A stretch of DNA of 64,000 nt from Uranotaenia lowii (GCF_029784155.1 NC_073692.1:272129827-272193826); one strand, 5' to 3'. Counted from the first letter of the stretch, positions 19,567 through 32,392 are shown. Notes: generated by a model not told the origin, from the sequence alone. Translations and numbers: made by a program.

Positions 19567-22500
19567 AAGCCTTGAGCTTTCAAACTTGTTCTGCAATTTC
19601 CGCGATAGCTATCACTTGGTTTTCGGACAAATTTACTTAAACTTTTAAGATTTAAAAAAAAAACTCGCAGAAATTCCGAACGAAAGCAACGCATAAAAAC
19701 GACTGGAAATGAACGAATGTAAATAACAACAAACAAAGTTATTTCTACACGCTACTCGCAAAAACATTGAACCGATGAAAAACTTAAACCTCGTCCACAT
19801 TCACGTTCCTTTTTTTAACCTAACGTTAAGTTGTTTTGGTTTTAAAGTGGCAGTGGCAGCCCTCAATTTTGAGTTCGACTGGGTAATTCAAACTAAGTTC
19901 TGAGAGGTATACTCAAAACTCAGTTCGGCAGCCGAACTCGCACCGCAAACTTCTGGATGTTTCTTTCCATGGGAAGTAGCATCTATAATGGCGTATTTTT
20001 TTTTGATTCCGGATTTGGCTCTGGAACCGTCAGAATAAAAAAACGATTTTCGGGTTTCGAGTTATTCCATACGTAGGTGTGCGTGAGAACGAGCGCAATG
20101 TTTACATGCAGCTGTCATTTTGTTCTCCCCTCTAGATTTCTTCATTCGGTTCTTCACATCCGGATTGCTTTTTTTCGTGCCCGGATTGCACTGGACAGCA
20201 GATAGTACGATTTTGCTTGGCTGAGAGGTTCAAAATCGCGGCAATCATCATTTTCCGTTCATTATTTCAACTGTTTTGCTTTCAGCCAAAAACAGCTGTT
20301 TAATGTTTTGACAACAACGTTGAGAGTATTGGTGAACTTCTCGCAAAACTGACTTTCTTCTCAGGGCGACTCCGTCCGTTTTTCGAGCGAACCTAGGTTG
20401 CCTCTCGAACAATAAATGAACACGATGACAGCAGTTAGAGCGAACCTAGGTTGCCTCTAGTTTGCCTCCAGGTGAAAAAAAAATACGGTATAAGTTACCG
20501 GACATTCCCACCGGTTAACATATGATGACAATGACGGAAATGTAGTTTGGTGTTTAATTACGATGTTGTATTGAATTAAATTAATCCTACATGATTTCAA
20601 AAATACTTTTTGATGTACAAATTATTTTTTTAAACTCAGTTTATAAAAAAGAAAGTATTGGAATATTGTATTTTACCGTTGATTGCACTCATAACACTTT
20701 GTACAGTTGAAAAACACTGCTCTTTGACTTTTTTTTTGTTTTTTTCCCTGAGTTGCATGACTTGTCAGTCATACCTCGTTTACGAATTATCTTTAACAAA
20801 ATTCAGAGTATCAAAATCTGAGCTATGGTAGTTTGAATTTAATTTAGATAACGTGGAAAAGCAACTCCAGTCTGCTAGAGATTAAAAATCGTTAATAAAG
20901 GGCTCTAGCTGACATATTAATGTGGAATTGGAGAACTTTAATCCCGAATATTTATCTCGACTTCACGATTTATACATCTATTTCTTACATTTTTTTTTAT
21001 TTGAATTTAATCAATACTAACATTAAAACCGAAACTTCATAATGATTGTTCAGGATTTAAAAATATTTATGAGGTGTCCACAGGGATATGAGCCAAGTAC
21101 CTACACCCCTATCCGTGGACAAGCGTGGACATTCCCAAACCACCTTCAACAACTTTTGTAAACTCTAAACTTTGTTTTGGTCTCAGTTAACTATAACGAA
21201 ATTTTTTAACAATATGAAAAGTCGTTAAATTTATTAATTTTTTTTTCGTTGAAATTTAAATAACCGATTAAAATTAATGATACCTTGATGATTCCTAGTT
21301 TTGGTATTACTGAAAAATCAAAGACCAACTCGAACTTTGCGGGTAACGACTAAAATGTATGTTTGTTTTCAGTTCGAACAAATTTTTGAGTGTTTCGTAT
21401 GTTTTTTTTTAAAGCAGAAAATGGAACACCAAATCATGAATCATTTCCATCTCACTTTTCTACACGATGAAAATATTGAAACCTTGGTGATGCCTTGTTT
21501 TGTTGTCATGGAATACGCAAAACCAAATACTGCTTTCAATTTGGTATCAATAGCTTATTCAGGTATTGGTTTGGCATAATTTTTCAGCATATTGATGCCT
21601 CTAGGAAACCTAATTTTGCCATGAGAAAAAATGTGATACTATATTTTGCTATCATTTTGGCATTGATAGCTCACTTTGGTTACTGTTTGCTATCGATTAT
21701 GGCATCAAAGTCTGCTCGGGAAAGCTTAAATCTGAGGAAAAAAGCTTAAATCTGTCAAGGAAAGCGAAAAGAGGGGAAATCTGAGAGATGTGCCCCACAC
21801 GGTTTGAATAACATTGCCGGGATGTGCAAATCACTGAGCTCCTTATACGTAGAAATTATTTTTCTCAGTTTTTCTTGCATAGTTAGCTAGTGTAGAGCAA
21901 AGGCGTTACAATTCATGGGAGCTTTTCATCAACATGCCCTCAAGCCTAAAATGTCAACACCTATCAAGCTTTCTCCTATTGGTGCACTAATTCCTGTCTA
22001 TCCATCTTTCTTTCATATTGCTATGAAAATAAAATTCTCTCCAGTTTTTCATTCCGCCGAGCATGCCACTTAAGATTTGAATCAATGATTATAATATTAG
22101 AAGAGAAACTTTTAGATTTTTTTTTGTCTGACACTTAAAAACTTTGAAATGATAACTAATATGTCAATGGAATTTTATCCTTAGATTTTGCATGATTTTT
22201 TGCCATAGCTGATCAAGTCTTCTTTAACTTTCAAATTATCACAATTTTCAGGCCCGAAAACGATTCTAGTTCATCTACATCATCATCATCATGACACATA
22301 TAAGGAACATCCCTAAAACATTCGAGTGGTGGTGATAAATATTGACCAATGAACTCTTTGCTATTTTGTCAGTCAAATTCATCCAACATCAGAATAAACA
22401 TTCAAATCCACAATTTTATCAACAAGAAAACCTAACCCAAAAGCATTTCACAATCATTCTCATCCATTAGGGAGAAATATTTATATGACTAGGGCTGTAC

Positions 22501-25500
22501 ATCAGCTTGCATTTCCCAAGAAACGAAGCCTTATGCGGTACTATTCTATTCATATGTTAATTGATCCTTGTTAAATACTGATTGGCCTCGTTTGCAACTC
22601 AACGGTAGGTATCCAGTACTTTATGAAGATGAAGCCCCAACCGTATCAAACCGAGTTTCTGGTTGGTATTCAGAAAACGGCACATGCCTGTTTACCGTCC
22701 AACTGGACTGGTCGGTTTCTAACTTATTCAGTCATCTCGGCAAACGGCAAAATAGCATCACCTCTCAAAGAAATGAAGACAAACCCACATGCCAATGCGC
22801 TTCTTCTATTGCCCTTTTGGCAGCACTCTTCCGAATGTTCCCTTCTACTGGGTATGCTGGCTAACCGACCGGCATCCTAAAGTAGTATTTATTAGTATTT
22901 TCGATTGGACAGATCCACCCACCCCGAGGACATCTCCTGGGAGTTGCTGACTGGTTTGATGGGTACACGAAAGTATGTTCCAGTGTGATACTGAAAGTAA
23001 GCAGAAAAAACTCTTTGACATGAGAACGTAATTTATGTTGTTTATTTATGCATCTTGCGACAACATCGGCATGGTGATGCTTGCTAGTTCGTGTTCTCGC
23101 TGTGAACTGGACAACGAAAAAATGGCGTCCCGTCCAGAGAAAGTGGTAAGAAGATGTCTCTATCAGCATTATGGTCGAGCATAAAAATTCTATGATGGTG
23201 TAGTCCAGAAGTCATAGCATTTCAACACTAAGCGATGGAGACATTACAGAGAGAAAAGAACAGCTTCAAATAGTATCCTTTAAATACATCCAAATAGACA
23301 AAGTTGAACAGAAATGGCACATGCTTATTTTCTACTCATTGAAAATACATGGTTGATGGTCACCTAAATATCATGCTACATTTTTTTTCATACAGGATTT
23401 CAGTGAAACTCAAGCCCAAAGGGATGGCGTCCCTATCCTTTGGCAATGTATTTGACAACCATCAAAATAAAGGGCCCACGGTTTTTTGGGCTCATAACAA
23501 ACCTGACATTTTGCTAAGATTCTTGCCCCCTGCTTGTTGCCCAAATTCGTGTATGCGCGAACACTTTGAACAGTTCAACAACTACAAAAAATTATCCAGA
23601 AATATAATTAGTTCTCTCATTCACACATGATTTCATAGAATGGAATCAAACGAAAAGGAAATAGAAAAATCACATTACTTCAAATGTTTGTCAGTAATTA
23701 CCACGAAAAAAGGGTGGCACAGAACACCTTCAACTTTGGCTTCAACCTATTTGTTGGCATTTCTGCCTTTCAGGAACCCTTTCAATGGGCGGACAGAAAG
23801 AACTCTTGGTCGGCAATCATTTACCATGACTTTCAATATTCAGTAAAGTGATTTCAAAAACCCACATAACGTTTCAGCTTGTTACAAGCGTCGCGTCGAT
23901 CGTTGTTGAAAAAGTTTGCAGTGGGTTGGGAACGTCAATAAATTCCAAGGAAAACTAAGTACTGTGTGTTTTGTTTTCTAAACTGAAGAGCTTGTAGTTG
24001 ATTTAATTTCCCAACCAATATCGAGCACAATGAATGGGGGGAAAATCATCCAGCTGCGCCACTGTTCAGCTAGTAACAAATTTTTAGCGTTGTTTTAGTT
24101 TCGGAGAGTTCATTAGGTCGTGTCCAATTATTGATTCAATTTAATTTTCTACGGGCAATGATAAAATGTTATGAAAATCGAATCTGCGAACCTTTTAAAA
24201 AATATAATTATTAAATTACAAATTTAAATTAAATTTACAAAAAAAACTAATCAATGGACACTTCAGAGGGATTTCCCAACTACCTCCGGGAAAAAAGAAC
24301 CATTCACCATTGTAAGCTGTCTCCGGCAACCCAACTCGACTCAATAAAAATGCAAGAAATATGAATATAGCATTGCAACGAGCGCCGGAAAAGTGGTACC
24401 GAGAAAATTGTGAAGCTACGATTTCCGGCCCTCGAACATCCGCCAATGAACCCCATCGTCGTCGTCGATCGATCTGAGAACGCAAAGCCAGCGACAACAA
24501 AACCGGAGCTTTACCGAAGCAATAATCGTATTTTAAAGCACCTGCTTTGTGAATGGATTTGTTCTGGAGTTTTTTTTATTCTTTTCGCCACTCAACAACA
24601 ACCTAAGGTCCTTTTTATTTGGGCTGGCTGTTTACGAGCAGGGGGAGAAAAATCTCTTGCTTTTATGCTTACACAGATGCTTCGAATTCTTTTTCCTTCC
24701 TGAAGCCAAAAAACCTTTGCGGCATGGCCGTGAGGTTGTCATTTCAAGTTGAGTGAATTTATTTGCCAGAAGATTGTAAAGGAGCTTGAGAAGGGGAAAA
24801 GAATATCGAACAGCCAAATGGAACGGTTTTTGATCGCAAAAATTTTAGCAGCTCATTTTGCTTCCTGTATAATAACCGTGACGGCTACGACGACGACGAC
24901 GGGTGATCGAAAAAGTAAAAGAATGAAACGAAAAATCACTGAACCAAAGCCGTGAAAAATGAGTGTGGTTTACAATTTGTCAAGGGAAAATAAAGTGAAA
25001 AAAAGGAAAAACTTTCTAGCTAGGTACCTACTGAGAAAAGCAATCAGGAAAAGTGAAGAATTAAAAAAAAAGGAACGTTTCAAATCTTTAAGATTGAATT
25101 TGATAAAGCTTTTTATCTGAAATACATACAATAGAGTTTTTAAAAATTTCGCAATGTTTGAGATAGATAAAAGAGTAAGAGACAAACTTCTGTATGGCAG
25201 GAACCGCACAAATAAATCTGGGAAGTTAAGCAGGTTCGCTTTTTAAAAATAGTCAGATTTTTTTTTTACTTTCTCAAAATTCTTAAACAAATGTATGTTT
25301 CATACACGGGGGGTCTCAAGCCATTGTACGGTCTATAAAGCCTCCACCTGCCAAGTCTCATGCGAATCGGTTCAGTAGTTTCCTAATCTAATTGACGTGG
25401 AGTTCGGTATATACGATTTCCAATGGAATCAATTTAACAATCATATAAGAACTAAGAAAAAAATCTTATAAAATGGGAAATTTGAACTTTTTTTTTTAAA

Positions 25501-26016
25501 TACGTTGCATGCTGTGATAAGTTACCAACATATTCTTTTAATCCTTAATTCAAATTCTAAATTTTGATTCGTTGCTTCCCTTGTTTGAACGCCATTTTGA
25601 TAACAAAAGATCCAATGTCAAAATCCAAATTGAAGCAACATTCTACACACAATTTAAGTTGTACACTTTTTGATCAGAACACCCTTTAAAATCAGGTTGT
25701 GTGAAACAAACTGTAGAATGATATTTTAATAAACTCTTTGAATGAGTTCCAGAGTCTAGTAGATTAAGTTTATTTGATTTGAGCGTAAAATAAGTTCTTA
25801 AAAGTCTTCAATTTCTTAAAAATAATTTGTTCTACAAAACTCTTGCGCAAATTGAAATATTTCAAGCATCGATGAAAATAAATCAAAATTTCAAAAGTTA
25901 AAGGGAAAGATTAAAAATAAACGGTTCAAATCTGATTATTGCAAACTTGATCCAAACTTGAAATTTGAGTTTGGAAATTTGCTTTTGTAAAAACTGTAAC
26001 ATTAATAATCAAAAAT
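19567..26016. other. Long non-coding stretch with scattered short repeats
   Basis: No convincing gene. Holds a 21-bp direct repeat, GAGCGAACCTAGGTTGCCTC and one more T (20386 and 20436). It has a stem-loop with arms TGTCCAC/GTGGACA around 21074-21122, and a further copy of the CAAAGTCTGCTCGGG repeat at 21580-21780. A short match at 25300-25420 to insect repeats contains GCGAATCGGTTCAGTAGTTT, and short CGT/GAC trinucleotide runs occur near 24452 and 24890. Small open frames at 22568-22864 and 24410-24703 have no recognisable motifs. Mostly intergenic or intronic in character. Confidence 0.5.
21580..21780 (+). repeat. Copy of the CTGCTCGGG repeat end
   Basis: Shares CAAAGTCTGCTCGGGAAAGC and TTAAATCTGAGGAAAAAAGC with the complement of 11890-11990, and has the same short TTTGCTATCAT-type blocks. 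One end of a dispersed non-autonomous element. Confidence 0.55.
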
Positions 26017-26028
26017 AATAGATTATAG

Positions 26029-26192
26029 TGGGCTTGTGATATAGCTCAGTTGGCAAATCTGATGTCTCCCGAGCAGATGTTCGCTAGTTCGAGCCCAAGA
26101 GTAAACATCGAACACAGTTGTACCAACTGTAACTTTGATAAAGTTGCGAATGCCATAATGATGGTAAAACGACTATAATCGAAACAAAAAAA
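26029..26192 (+). mobile_element. tRNA-derived SINE, copy 2 (12-bp target duplication)
   Basis: Begins TGGGCTTGTGATATAGCTCA with A box TAGCTCAGTTGG and B box AGTTCGAGCCC. The tRNA-unrelated body has a GCCATAATGATGGTAAAACG block and ends ATAATCGAAAC plus an A-run. Direct repeats AATAGATTATAG at 26017-26028 and 26193-26204 mark a LINE-mediated insertion. The family matches the minus-strand copy at 2362-2482. Confidence 0.85.
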
Positions 26193-26204
26193 AATAGATT
26201 ATAG

Positions 26205-27778
26205 AAAATATAGACTCCCTCGCGGCTTTTTTAAAGTGAAGTTTACATGTTTTTTATCATCAAGTAATTTTTAAAAAATCAATTCCATAGTAAAAATCTT
26301 TTGGATAAAGTTTAACCAGTAGTTATCTGATAAAAAGGACTAAAAATACTGTATTTATCTAGAAAATTGCGCCTTTAAGTATGCAATGAATCTAAGGTGT
26401 TAGACAAACTTTTAGAATTCTCTTTGTCTGATACTAACAAACTGTGAAATGAAAAAAAATATGGCTGAAAATAGTAAACGGACCTTTTATCTTCGGATAT
26501 ACTAATCACTAGGTTTTTGCCTACACACTATTAATTTTTTGGTGTAAATTTAGGTCAAATTGGATGCACAAAACTGAAGCATCACATTTGACATAAATTT
26601 ACATCATGAAATAAGTGTCGTATAAACTCCGAAGACAGAAACGCTTGAAGACCTAAGTTTTGGATCGAATAGACATAAATTTAAACTAATGAAAACAAAA
26701 ATTTATGTCAAATAAGATTTATTCTTGATGCGGCACACATAAAGTTATATTCTCTGTGATGTAATTTTCTGTCATTTTGTATGCACAAAAACGAAGCATC
26801 GTTTCTGATGTAAAATTAGGTCGCCTTAAATTTACTTCTTATCCCCTGGATCATTGAATCAAACCTGCGTTAAAAAAATAGAAATATGAGTAGTTGCACA
26901 AATTTTTATTGGTCATATACCTTCACAATTCTTAATCTATGATGCTGATACACAATTTTAATGTTTGAGTCTCTCTGTAAGCATTTTAAATATATCACAA
27001 TGTTTACAATAACTCATACTTTAATACATGTTGTATTTATTTTTCATAATTTAATGAATTAAATCCTAGTTTTTTTCTAGTGAATGTATTACAATCGAGG
27101 CCTTCAGATACACATGGAGATAAGTGCCTAAATGTTAGTTTCCAGAAAACATGCTCCAAAGTTATCGAGGGGCTCTATTTTCCATATATGTACATATTGT
27201 TTTTAAATTCTAGCAGTTTTTATTCAATCGAAAGTGTTAAAATTAAAAAAAAATCAGAGTTTTGCACCAGGTGTAAAATCAATTGGCAAACTTAATTTTG
27301 ACACTCATCTCCAAATTTTGGCGAGGGCTTTTTTTATTCTTGAACTCTCTAAGAGTTTATAATTATTATTTTTGCTGCCTGAAAGTCTTACTTTAGTGGC
27401 TTGTTCACGTCATGGTTGAAAATACTTGCTTAAAAATAAAATCGACAGAAATTACAAAAATATTAAAGTTTTTTAAGAATTTGCTAACCTATGTTTAAAC
27501 ATTTTTTCTTTGATATTCTATTCTTATTCTTAAATAAAATTAAAAAAATCGACTTAATATTCAATCGCTTGCCATCCAACCAATTCATCACACAAAAAAA
27601 GATAAACTATAGTACTATTTATAATATTGTTCAAAGACTTATCAATTCATCTGTGTTGTTGGAGATAATTTTCATCACGAACATGCAATTTAATAACGAA
27701 TGTTTGAAATTTTTAATCATCGATGCAGCAAATTGCGGTTCCTGCTTTATGGGAAAAAGGAGAGCAGTGTGTAAACAC
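26205..27778. other. AT-rich stretch, no gene; contains an internal direct repeat
   Basis: A repeat-like block at 26518-26830 begins near CCTACACACTATTAATTTTT. It contains two related copies of a TGCACAAAA-x-GAAGCATC segment (26573 and 26780) about 207 bp apart. A diverged relative seems present at 36229-36475 (TTTTTTGGTGTGTAG end). No coding sequence recognised. Confidence 0.4.
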
Positions 27779-28071
27779 TTACGAACACGACAGACGCACA
27801 TCGGTGTCGTACACACTTGAGGACTCTCGGCCAACTTGAATCTGTTATAGTCGAATTGCTGACCATGTCTGTCTAGAAATTCGAAGTAAACAGCCGGTTC
27901 CTCGGCGGCAGTCCTTTTGCCGTATGACGTTTCCAGAACCATGGACATTGCAGGAGCCGCTTGAATATAAACTGCTGCCTGGAAGAGGTCGATTTCTGTT
28001 GCAGCTGCCGTGGTTTACTCCTGGCATCGTCATGCTCCTTGAAAGCATCATTAGTATTAAGCCGGCGCACC
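27779..28071 (-). other. Possible minus-strand exon, unrecognised
   Basis: The minus strand has an acceptor-like TTATTTTGTCAG at the 5' edge (28072) and a consensus donor GTAAGT at 27773-27778, bracketing about 293 bp of GC-richer sequence. The best frame over its second half reads ATEIDLFQAAVYIQ, then ETSYGKRTAAEEPAVYFEFL and FKLAESPQVCTTPMCVCRV. The first half reads better in another frame (VRRLNTNDAFKEHDDARSKP), so a frameshift or misassignment is likely. No family recognised. Could be a decayed host exon. Confidence 0.3.
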
Positions 28072-28205
28072 TGACAAAATAATGGATTTTAAATTATTTA
28101 AGTGCTTTAAAAGGGGAACTTCGGCTGAAATAAGCCGGGGGGGGGAGGCAACTTCGACTGAAATGCCAATTTGACTAAATCATCGACATCACAATACTTA
28201 CCTAT

Positions 28206-28345
28206 ACCAGGAACGGGATCCAATGTCTAAAACCAGGTCAGCTGGTACATACTGCTTCGTACGTTCTGGGCGGCGACGGAAAACAGCAGGGGATGTTGCA
28301 CGTTGTTCGTCTTGGTTTTCAGATCAAACTTAAGCGCTGTTTTGC
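28206..28345 (-). other. Possible minus-strand exon ending at a consensus splice donor, unrecognised
   Basis: On the minus strand a GTAAGTATTG donor at 28196-28205 follows about 140 bp of balanced composition. Two frames are open over most of it (one gives KTALKFDLKTKTNNVQHPLL, the other DEQRATSPAVFRRRPERTKQ). Neither joins cleanly in frame to the candidate exon at 27779-28071. May be a relic of the same host locus. Confidence 0.25.
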
Positions 28346-28866
28346 CATGGTCTGTTTGTTTTTTTTTGTTTCCTTCCAAATCTGATTCGTGGTAGCAGAG
28401 ATGCCTGTTAGGTTTTTTTTAGTTTTACCTAAGTTTCAAATAAAAATCTGTTTTATTGAAAAACGATTTTATAAAATATAATCACTACACAAAGGTAAAG
28501 AAACACGATTTTTGCTCTTCCCAATTCAAAATATATTTTCAATGACGATGAAAAATAAATAATTCCAAATTATTATTTGTTTTTTTTTATTGAATAATCT
28601 TGAACTTAATAAGATACAAAGTAAATGAGTTTTTTTTTGCTTTTTATCATAAATATAAAAGATATCATAAATTTGGAAACTTTAAAACTTGCATCCCTGA
28701 ATTCAGCTATCTTTTTGTCATTTCAATTTTCTCCATGCACTCTCTTTTCGCAATAAATGGGATTAGAAGACTGTTCGAAAAAACGAAGCCTTTACTGTAC
28801 AACAGACAGGTGACATTCAAATTGAACGTTGGAAACAAAAGCGGTATAGAAGTAAAAATCATCAAA
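28346..28866. other. AT-rich spacer, no gene seen
   Basis: Contains an 89-codon open frame (28600-28869) of low-complexity, Phe/Lys/Ile-rich translation that is not believable as a gene. Confidence 0.5.
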
Positions 28867-29082
28867 TAAGGCCGACGACCTAGTGAGAGGAGTGAGAGCG
28901 ATGCGAGGCGAATTGGCGAACGCGGTCAATGAGGTCGAGCGGCGAAACAAATTGACATCTGCTTCACCGCGTTGAATATGTCAGGTTTAAGCGATTCACA
29001 CATTTTCATCAAATGTGGTTCGCCGCATTGATTCGCATTTACCAGTATGCATCGCATCGCATTCACTATGTCATCGGCCTTA
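28867..29082. mobile_element. 216-bp MITE with TAAGGCC ends
   Basis: Left end TAAGGCCGACGACCTAGTGA and right end complement TAAGGCCGATGACATAGTGA are inverted repeats of about 20 bp. GCGATGCG-type blocks lie inside both arms. Non-coding. Confidence 0.8.
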
Positions 29083-29564
29083 GAGCTAACTAAAATTGCT
29101 TAACGATTTGATACTTTTATCTTGATATGACGCATGTAATTAAAACAAAATCTCAGTACACACAAAATTTTCGAGGCCGAAAATTAGCAAAATTTTGCTC
29201 AAATTTGACCAGCTAGAAACTTAGCAATCAATTTAGCAAATTTTTTTTACTAAAATTTCAGCAAAATTCCAAAAAGTGCCCTGACTAAATGTTTACTAAT
29301 TTTATAGTAAAAAGAAACATTGTTTGCTAAAAGGTTTAGCAAAAAAAATCTCTTAAAATTACTAAAGATTTAGTAAAATTCAAATTTCGAAGTATGCGTT
29401 GGTATTCTAAAGAAAGGAGAAAATATGGAAAAAGAGAAATTAGTTTATTTTCAAGTAATTTTCAACCACTTAGCATATTCTATACAATTTAGATTAACAT
29501 TAAATAATTCACACTGGTACGAAATACTTTTAGGTCCTCAACACCGTTGGCTTTTTCTTCCACG

Positions 29565-29753
29565 ATGTTTTTCCGTTTTCTCTTCATGACCGTCAAGTTC
29601 CTCGCCTGTTCATCTGTTCTTCAATCCATAAATCAAGGTACCTCCACGATCATCAACATGTGCGAACACGTTATTGCCTCGCCACCACCATACCCAAATG
29701 GAAACGTAACAGGAACATTGGGAGTCCCTGGAAATGTTGGAAATAATTATTAA
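29565..29753 (+). CDS. Small ORF with a signal-peptide-like start, unrecognised
   Basis: An ATG at 29565 opens 62 codons. The first 20 or so residues (MFFRFLFMTVKFLACSSVLQ) look like a secretion signal. The rest is short and ends PPPYPNGNVTGTLGVPGNVG-NNY, a Pro/Gly/Asn-rich tail as in small secreted insect peptides. It lies inside the 29156-32392 repeat element, which argues against a conserved gene. Confidence 0.25.
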   Translation: MFFRFLFMTVKFLACSSVLQSINQGTSTIINMCEHVIASPPPYPNGNVTGTLGVPGNVGNNY

Positions 29754-29941
29754 GATTTTTTCAAATTAGTCTGGTTTAGCGTTTGTTAAGGAAAAAGCTT
29801 ATCATTCAATTGTTTTATTTTTAATATGGGAATCAAGAGCATGATGGAATTATAATGAATCAGTTGATTTGTTTGATCTCCGCTGCTGAATAGATATGGA
29901 GTTCAAAAACATCAAACGATTGCTCTAAACAGTATAGTTTC

Positions 29942-30686
29942 CCCAAGTAACCATAAGCATTAAGCCAAAACCCTGAATCAGCATTAAATCAACATTTCTA
30001 ATGCAAGTTAGCATGAAATCACCATTTCTAATGCAAGTTGGCATTAAATCAACATTCATAATGCTTTTTTGTTTTATATAAGCATTATTAATGCATAGAA
30101 GCAATAAAGAAAATTAGCACTAATGATAGCACTATATGCACATATAGAGTAGCTCTATAGCTAATAAGCATTAGGAGTGGTGTAACCCGAACAGTACTTG
30201 AAGTACGGATTTTTTCACCCACCTTATCAGCATCAAGAGTGGTCGAAATGGTAAAGGCGCAAGGAGAGATAAAGGCTGCTGCGGGATCCTCGGTTCAAGA
30301 CTCAGAAGAATTCATTAAGCAGGCATAATCCTCCTTCATTCAGCAGGTTGATTGATGTTGCAGATAATAATTATTTATTTATTTTTTGTTCATTTTAATT
30401 ATTCAAAAAATAATAATTAAATAAACAAATGGTGTTCTAAGTATGCATTGTTAATGCTTTTATACGGCTTGCGAAAAATGACGTTTTGATGGTGCTCTAA
30501 TTAAGCATTTGTAATGCTTATTAAAGACTATGTTGTGATAGCATTTAATCAGCCCGCTATTTCGCCTTTTTAGCATTAAATCTGCATTATATACGCATAT
30601 AGTGCAAAACAAGCATTGATACAGAGTTATATATGGGAATATAGTGTTGATTAAGGGCTATGTTTTAGTGCTTATGGTTACTTGGG
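29942..30686. mobile_element. Inverted-repeat element with CCCAAGTAACCATAAGCA ends
   Basis: Left end CCCAAGTAACCATAAGCATT and right end GTGCTTATGGTTACTTGGG are inverted repeats. The arms are full of AGCATTA/TAATGCT motifs, so most of it can fold back. A tRNA-like segment (30240-30303) sits in the middle. Similar palindromic elements are abundant in mosquito genomes. Nested inside the 29156-32392 element. Confidence 0.8.
30240..30303 (+). repeat. tRNA-like SINE head inside the CCCAAG element
   Basis: A-box-like GTGGTCGAAATGGTAAAGGC and B-box-like CGGTTCAAGACTC at tRNA spacing. No full cloverleaf could be drawn. Confidence 0.45.
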
Positions 30687-31590
30687 TCATTTGAGCCAAA
30701 AATTCAAAACTTCTGAATCGAAAATGGAGGCAATTTGAATTAATAATTACTCGCCTTCATAAATTAGTTTCTATTAAGTTAATATGTTTACAAAAACCAA
30801 AAATATAATGATCCGGCTACCAGCTTTTTGGAACTTGTAGTCTTGTAGTGACAGTGAATTTTGTGTCTTGATCCTACCATTGCATCAAGAAGTTGCTCCT
30901 ACAGGTGATAAAGTGTCCTGAAAACTTAATTTTATTTACAAATTATTATAATTTAGGCGAAATAGAATTATTTTCGTTTGATTTATTTTTTAACTGAATA
31001 AAATTTTGGTTAATAAGGTGCAGGTTGAATTTTCTCTAATATACCATCATTCCGAATAAACTAATTTAAAAATTTCCATACCGAACTAAAAAAAATTATA
31101 TTGAATTCTGTTTTTGTTCGATATCATAAAAAGATAGTGAAACATGATTTCATTCTTCATAAATAGTTCAAAATCCAAGCTCCGGAATGTAGAAAAAGAT
31201 TTTTTAATCAGATATTCTTGATTGCCTCAGTAAACAGATCCAAATACGAATTGCAATTACATCAAACTTAAATCATAATTTAAAAAAGTAGATGAATTAA
31301 CTACAAAAAATACTATACTTTCAAAATTTTTACCAATGCTTACCATAACTTGATTTCCAGTTGTTCGACTGTTTCCTGAAATTTGTGTTTTCCCTCAGCC
31401 ACTCAGATCAAAACAAGCTGACTTCTTGTAAATTATTGCGTCTTTTGCCTTCGTCCTTCACTTTGGGCATCATGAACGTTCTTCCGGAGCGTCGACTAAA
31501 AGAAACAAACTGATCATTCACAACGTCCACTGCAACAACTGTTCAAGTGAGAGTCTTCGTATTTTTTTCCAAAATGGTCTTTTTTTTTCA

Positions 31591-31621
31591 GGGATTTTCA
31601 TCCTATTGGATGATTTATCCC
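31591..31621. repeat. Palindromic SINE-tail-like motif
   Basis: GGGATTTTCATCCTATTGGA plus TGATTTATCCC is nearly the reverse complement of 48728-48758, which follows a tRNA-like head. Likely the conserved 3' segment of a second SINE family. Confidence 0.5.
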
Positions 31622-32392
31622 GGCCTTTCCAAAATGGTCCAGCCGTGTGTTTACGAAAGGTTAGGGAATGTTAATAATGCAACGGTATGTACTTACATGC
31701 ATACAATCTCCGGAGGATGAAAAATAGCAGCTTTCAGCGGTGTCAAAAAAACTCATCGCCTGACCGTGTCGGATCTTCGAACCAACACAAAAATCCTGCA
31801 AAATTTAAAATTATCTTTCAAATTCGATTTTAAATCAAAGTTAATTTCGTAAACGAAACGAAATAGAGGATTTTTCCGGTTCGAGTCCACCTAGTGGAGA
31901 CACCGGCGGGTCGCAGTGGTGTTGTTTGCCAAAGAAACACTTACAATTTCTTCGGCTCCGGAGGATTTCAATCCCCAATTTTTCGACATGTCCGGGCAAG
32001 TGTGTCTTCCAGCGGCCTGTGATGAATCTTCCCAGGAACGGCAAACTAAACACATTAACGACACACTTGTTGTTCCGACAGAACTTTTTTCTACAAAACG
32101 GAATCGAATAACTACATTTTCGTTCCAAAATCGCGACCGACTAACGAAAACAAATCAAAATCAAAATGCCTGCCAAAACAAATCGTTGACCGCGGTTCGA
32201 GTCCAAAGTAAAAGTTCGAGTCCCAGCTACTGTAAATGCTAAAGTTAGTAGCAAATGGGTGTTTTTTACTCAAATTGAGCTAAAGTCATGACAATTTGGG
32301 AAAGTGCTAACTGAAGAGCAAAAAAAAATTTTTGCTAACTGAAAGTAAGGGAGTATTTTTGCTAAGTTGGGCCTCGAAAGTTTTGTGTGTAC

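Larger units (their letters stand above)
29156..32392. mobile_element. 3.2-kb inverted-repeat element with GTACACAC ends, containing nested insertions
   Basis: The left end GTACACACAAAATTTTCGAG followed by GCC is matched in complement by the right end (GGCCTCGAAAGTTTTGTGTG followed by TAC, ending 32392). Both arms carry repeated TTAGCAAAA/TTTGCTAA motifs inside the termini. The interior holds another inverted-repeat element (29942-30686), a tRNA-like segment and a SINE-tail-like palindrome at 31591-31621. No transposase is recognisable. Its true original length must be shorter than 3.2 kb. Confidence 0.7.
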
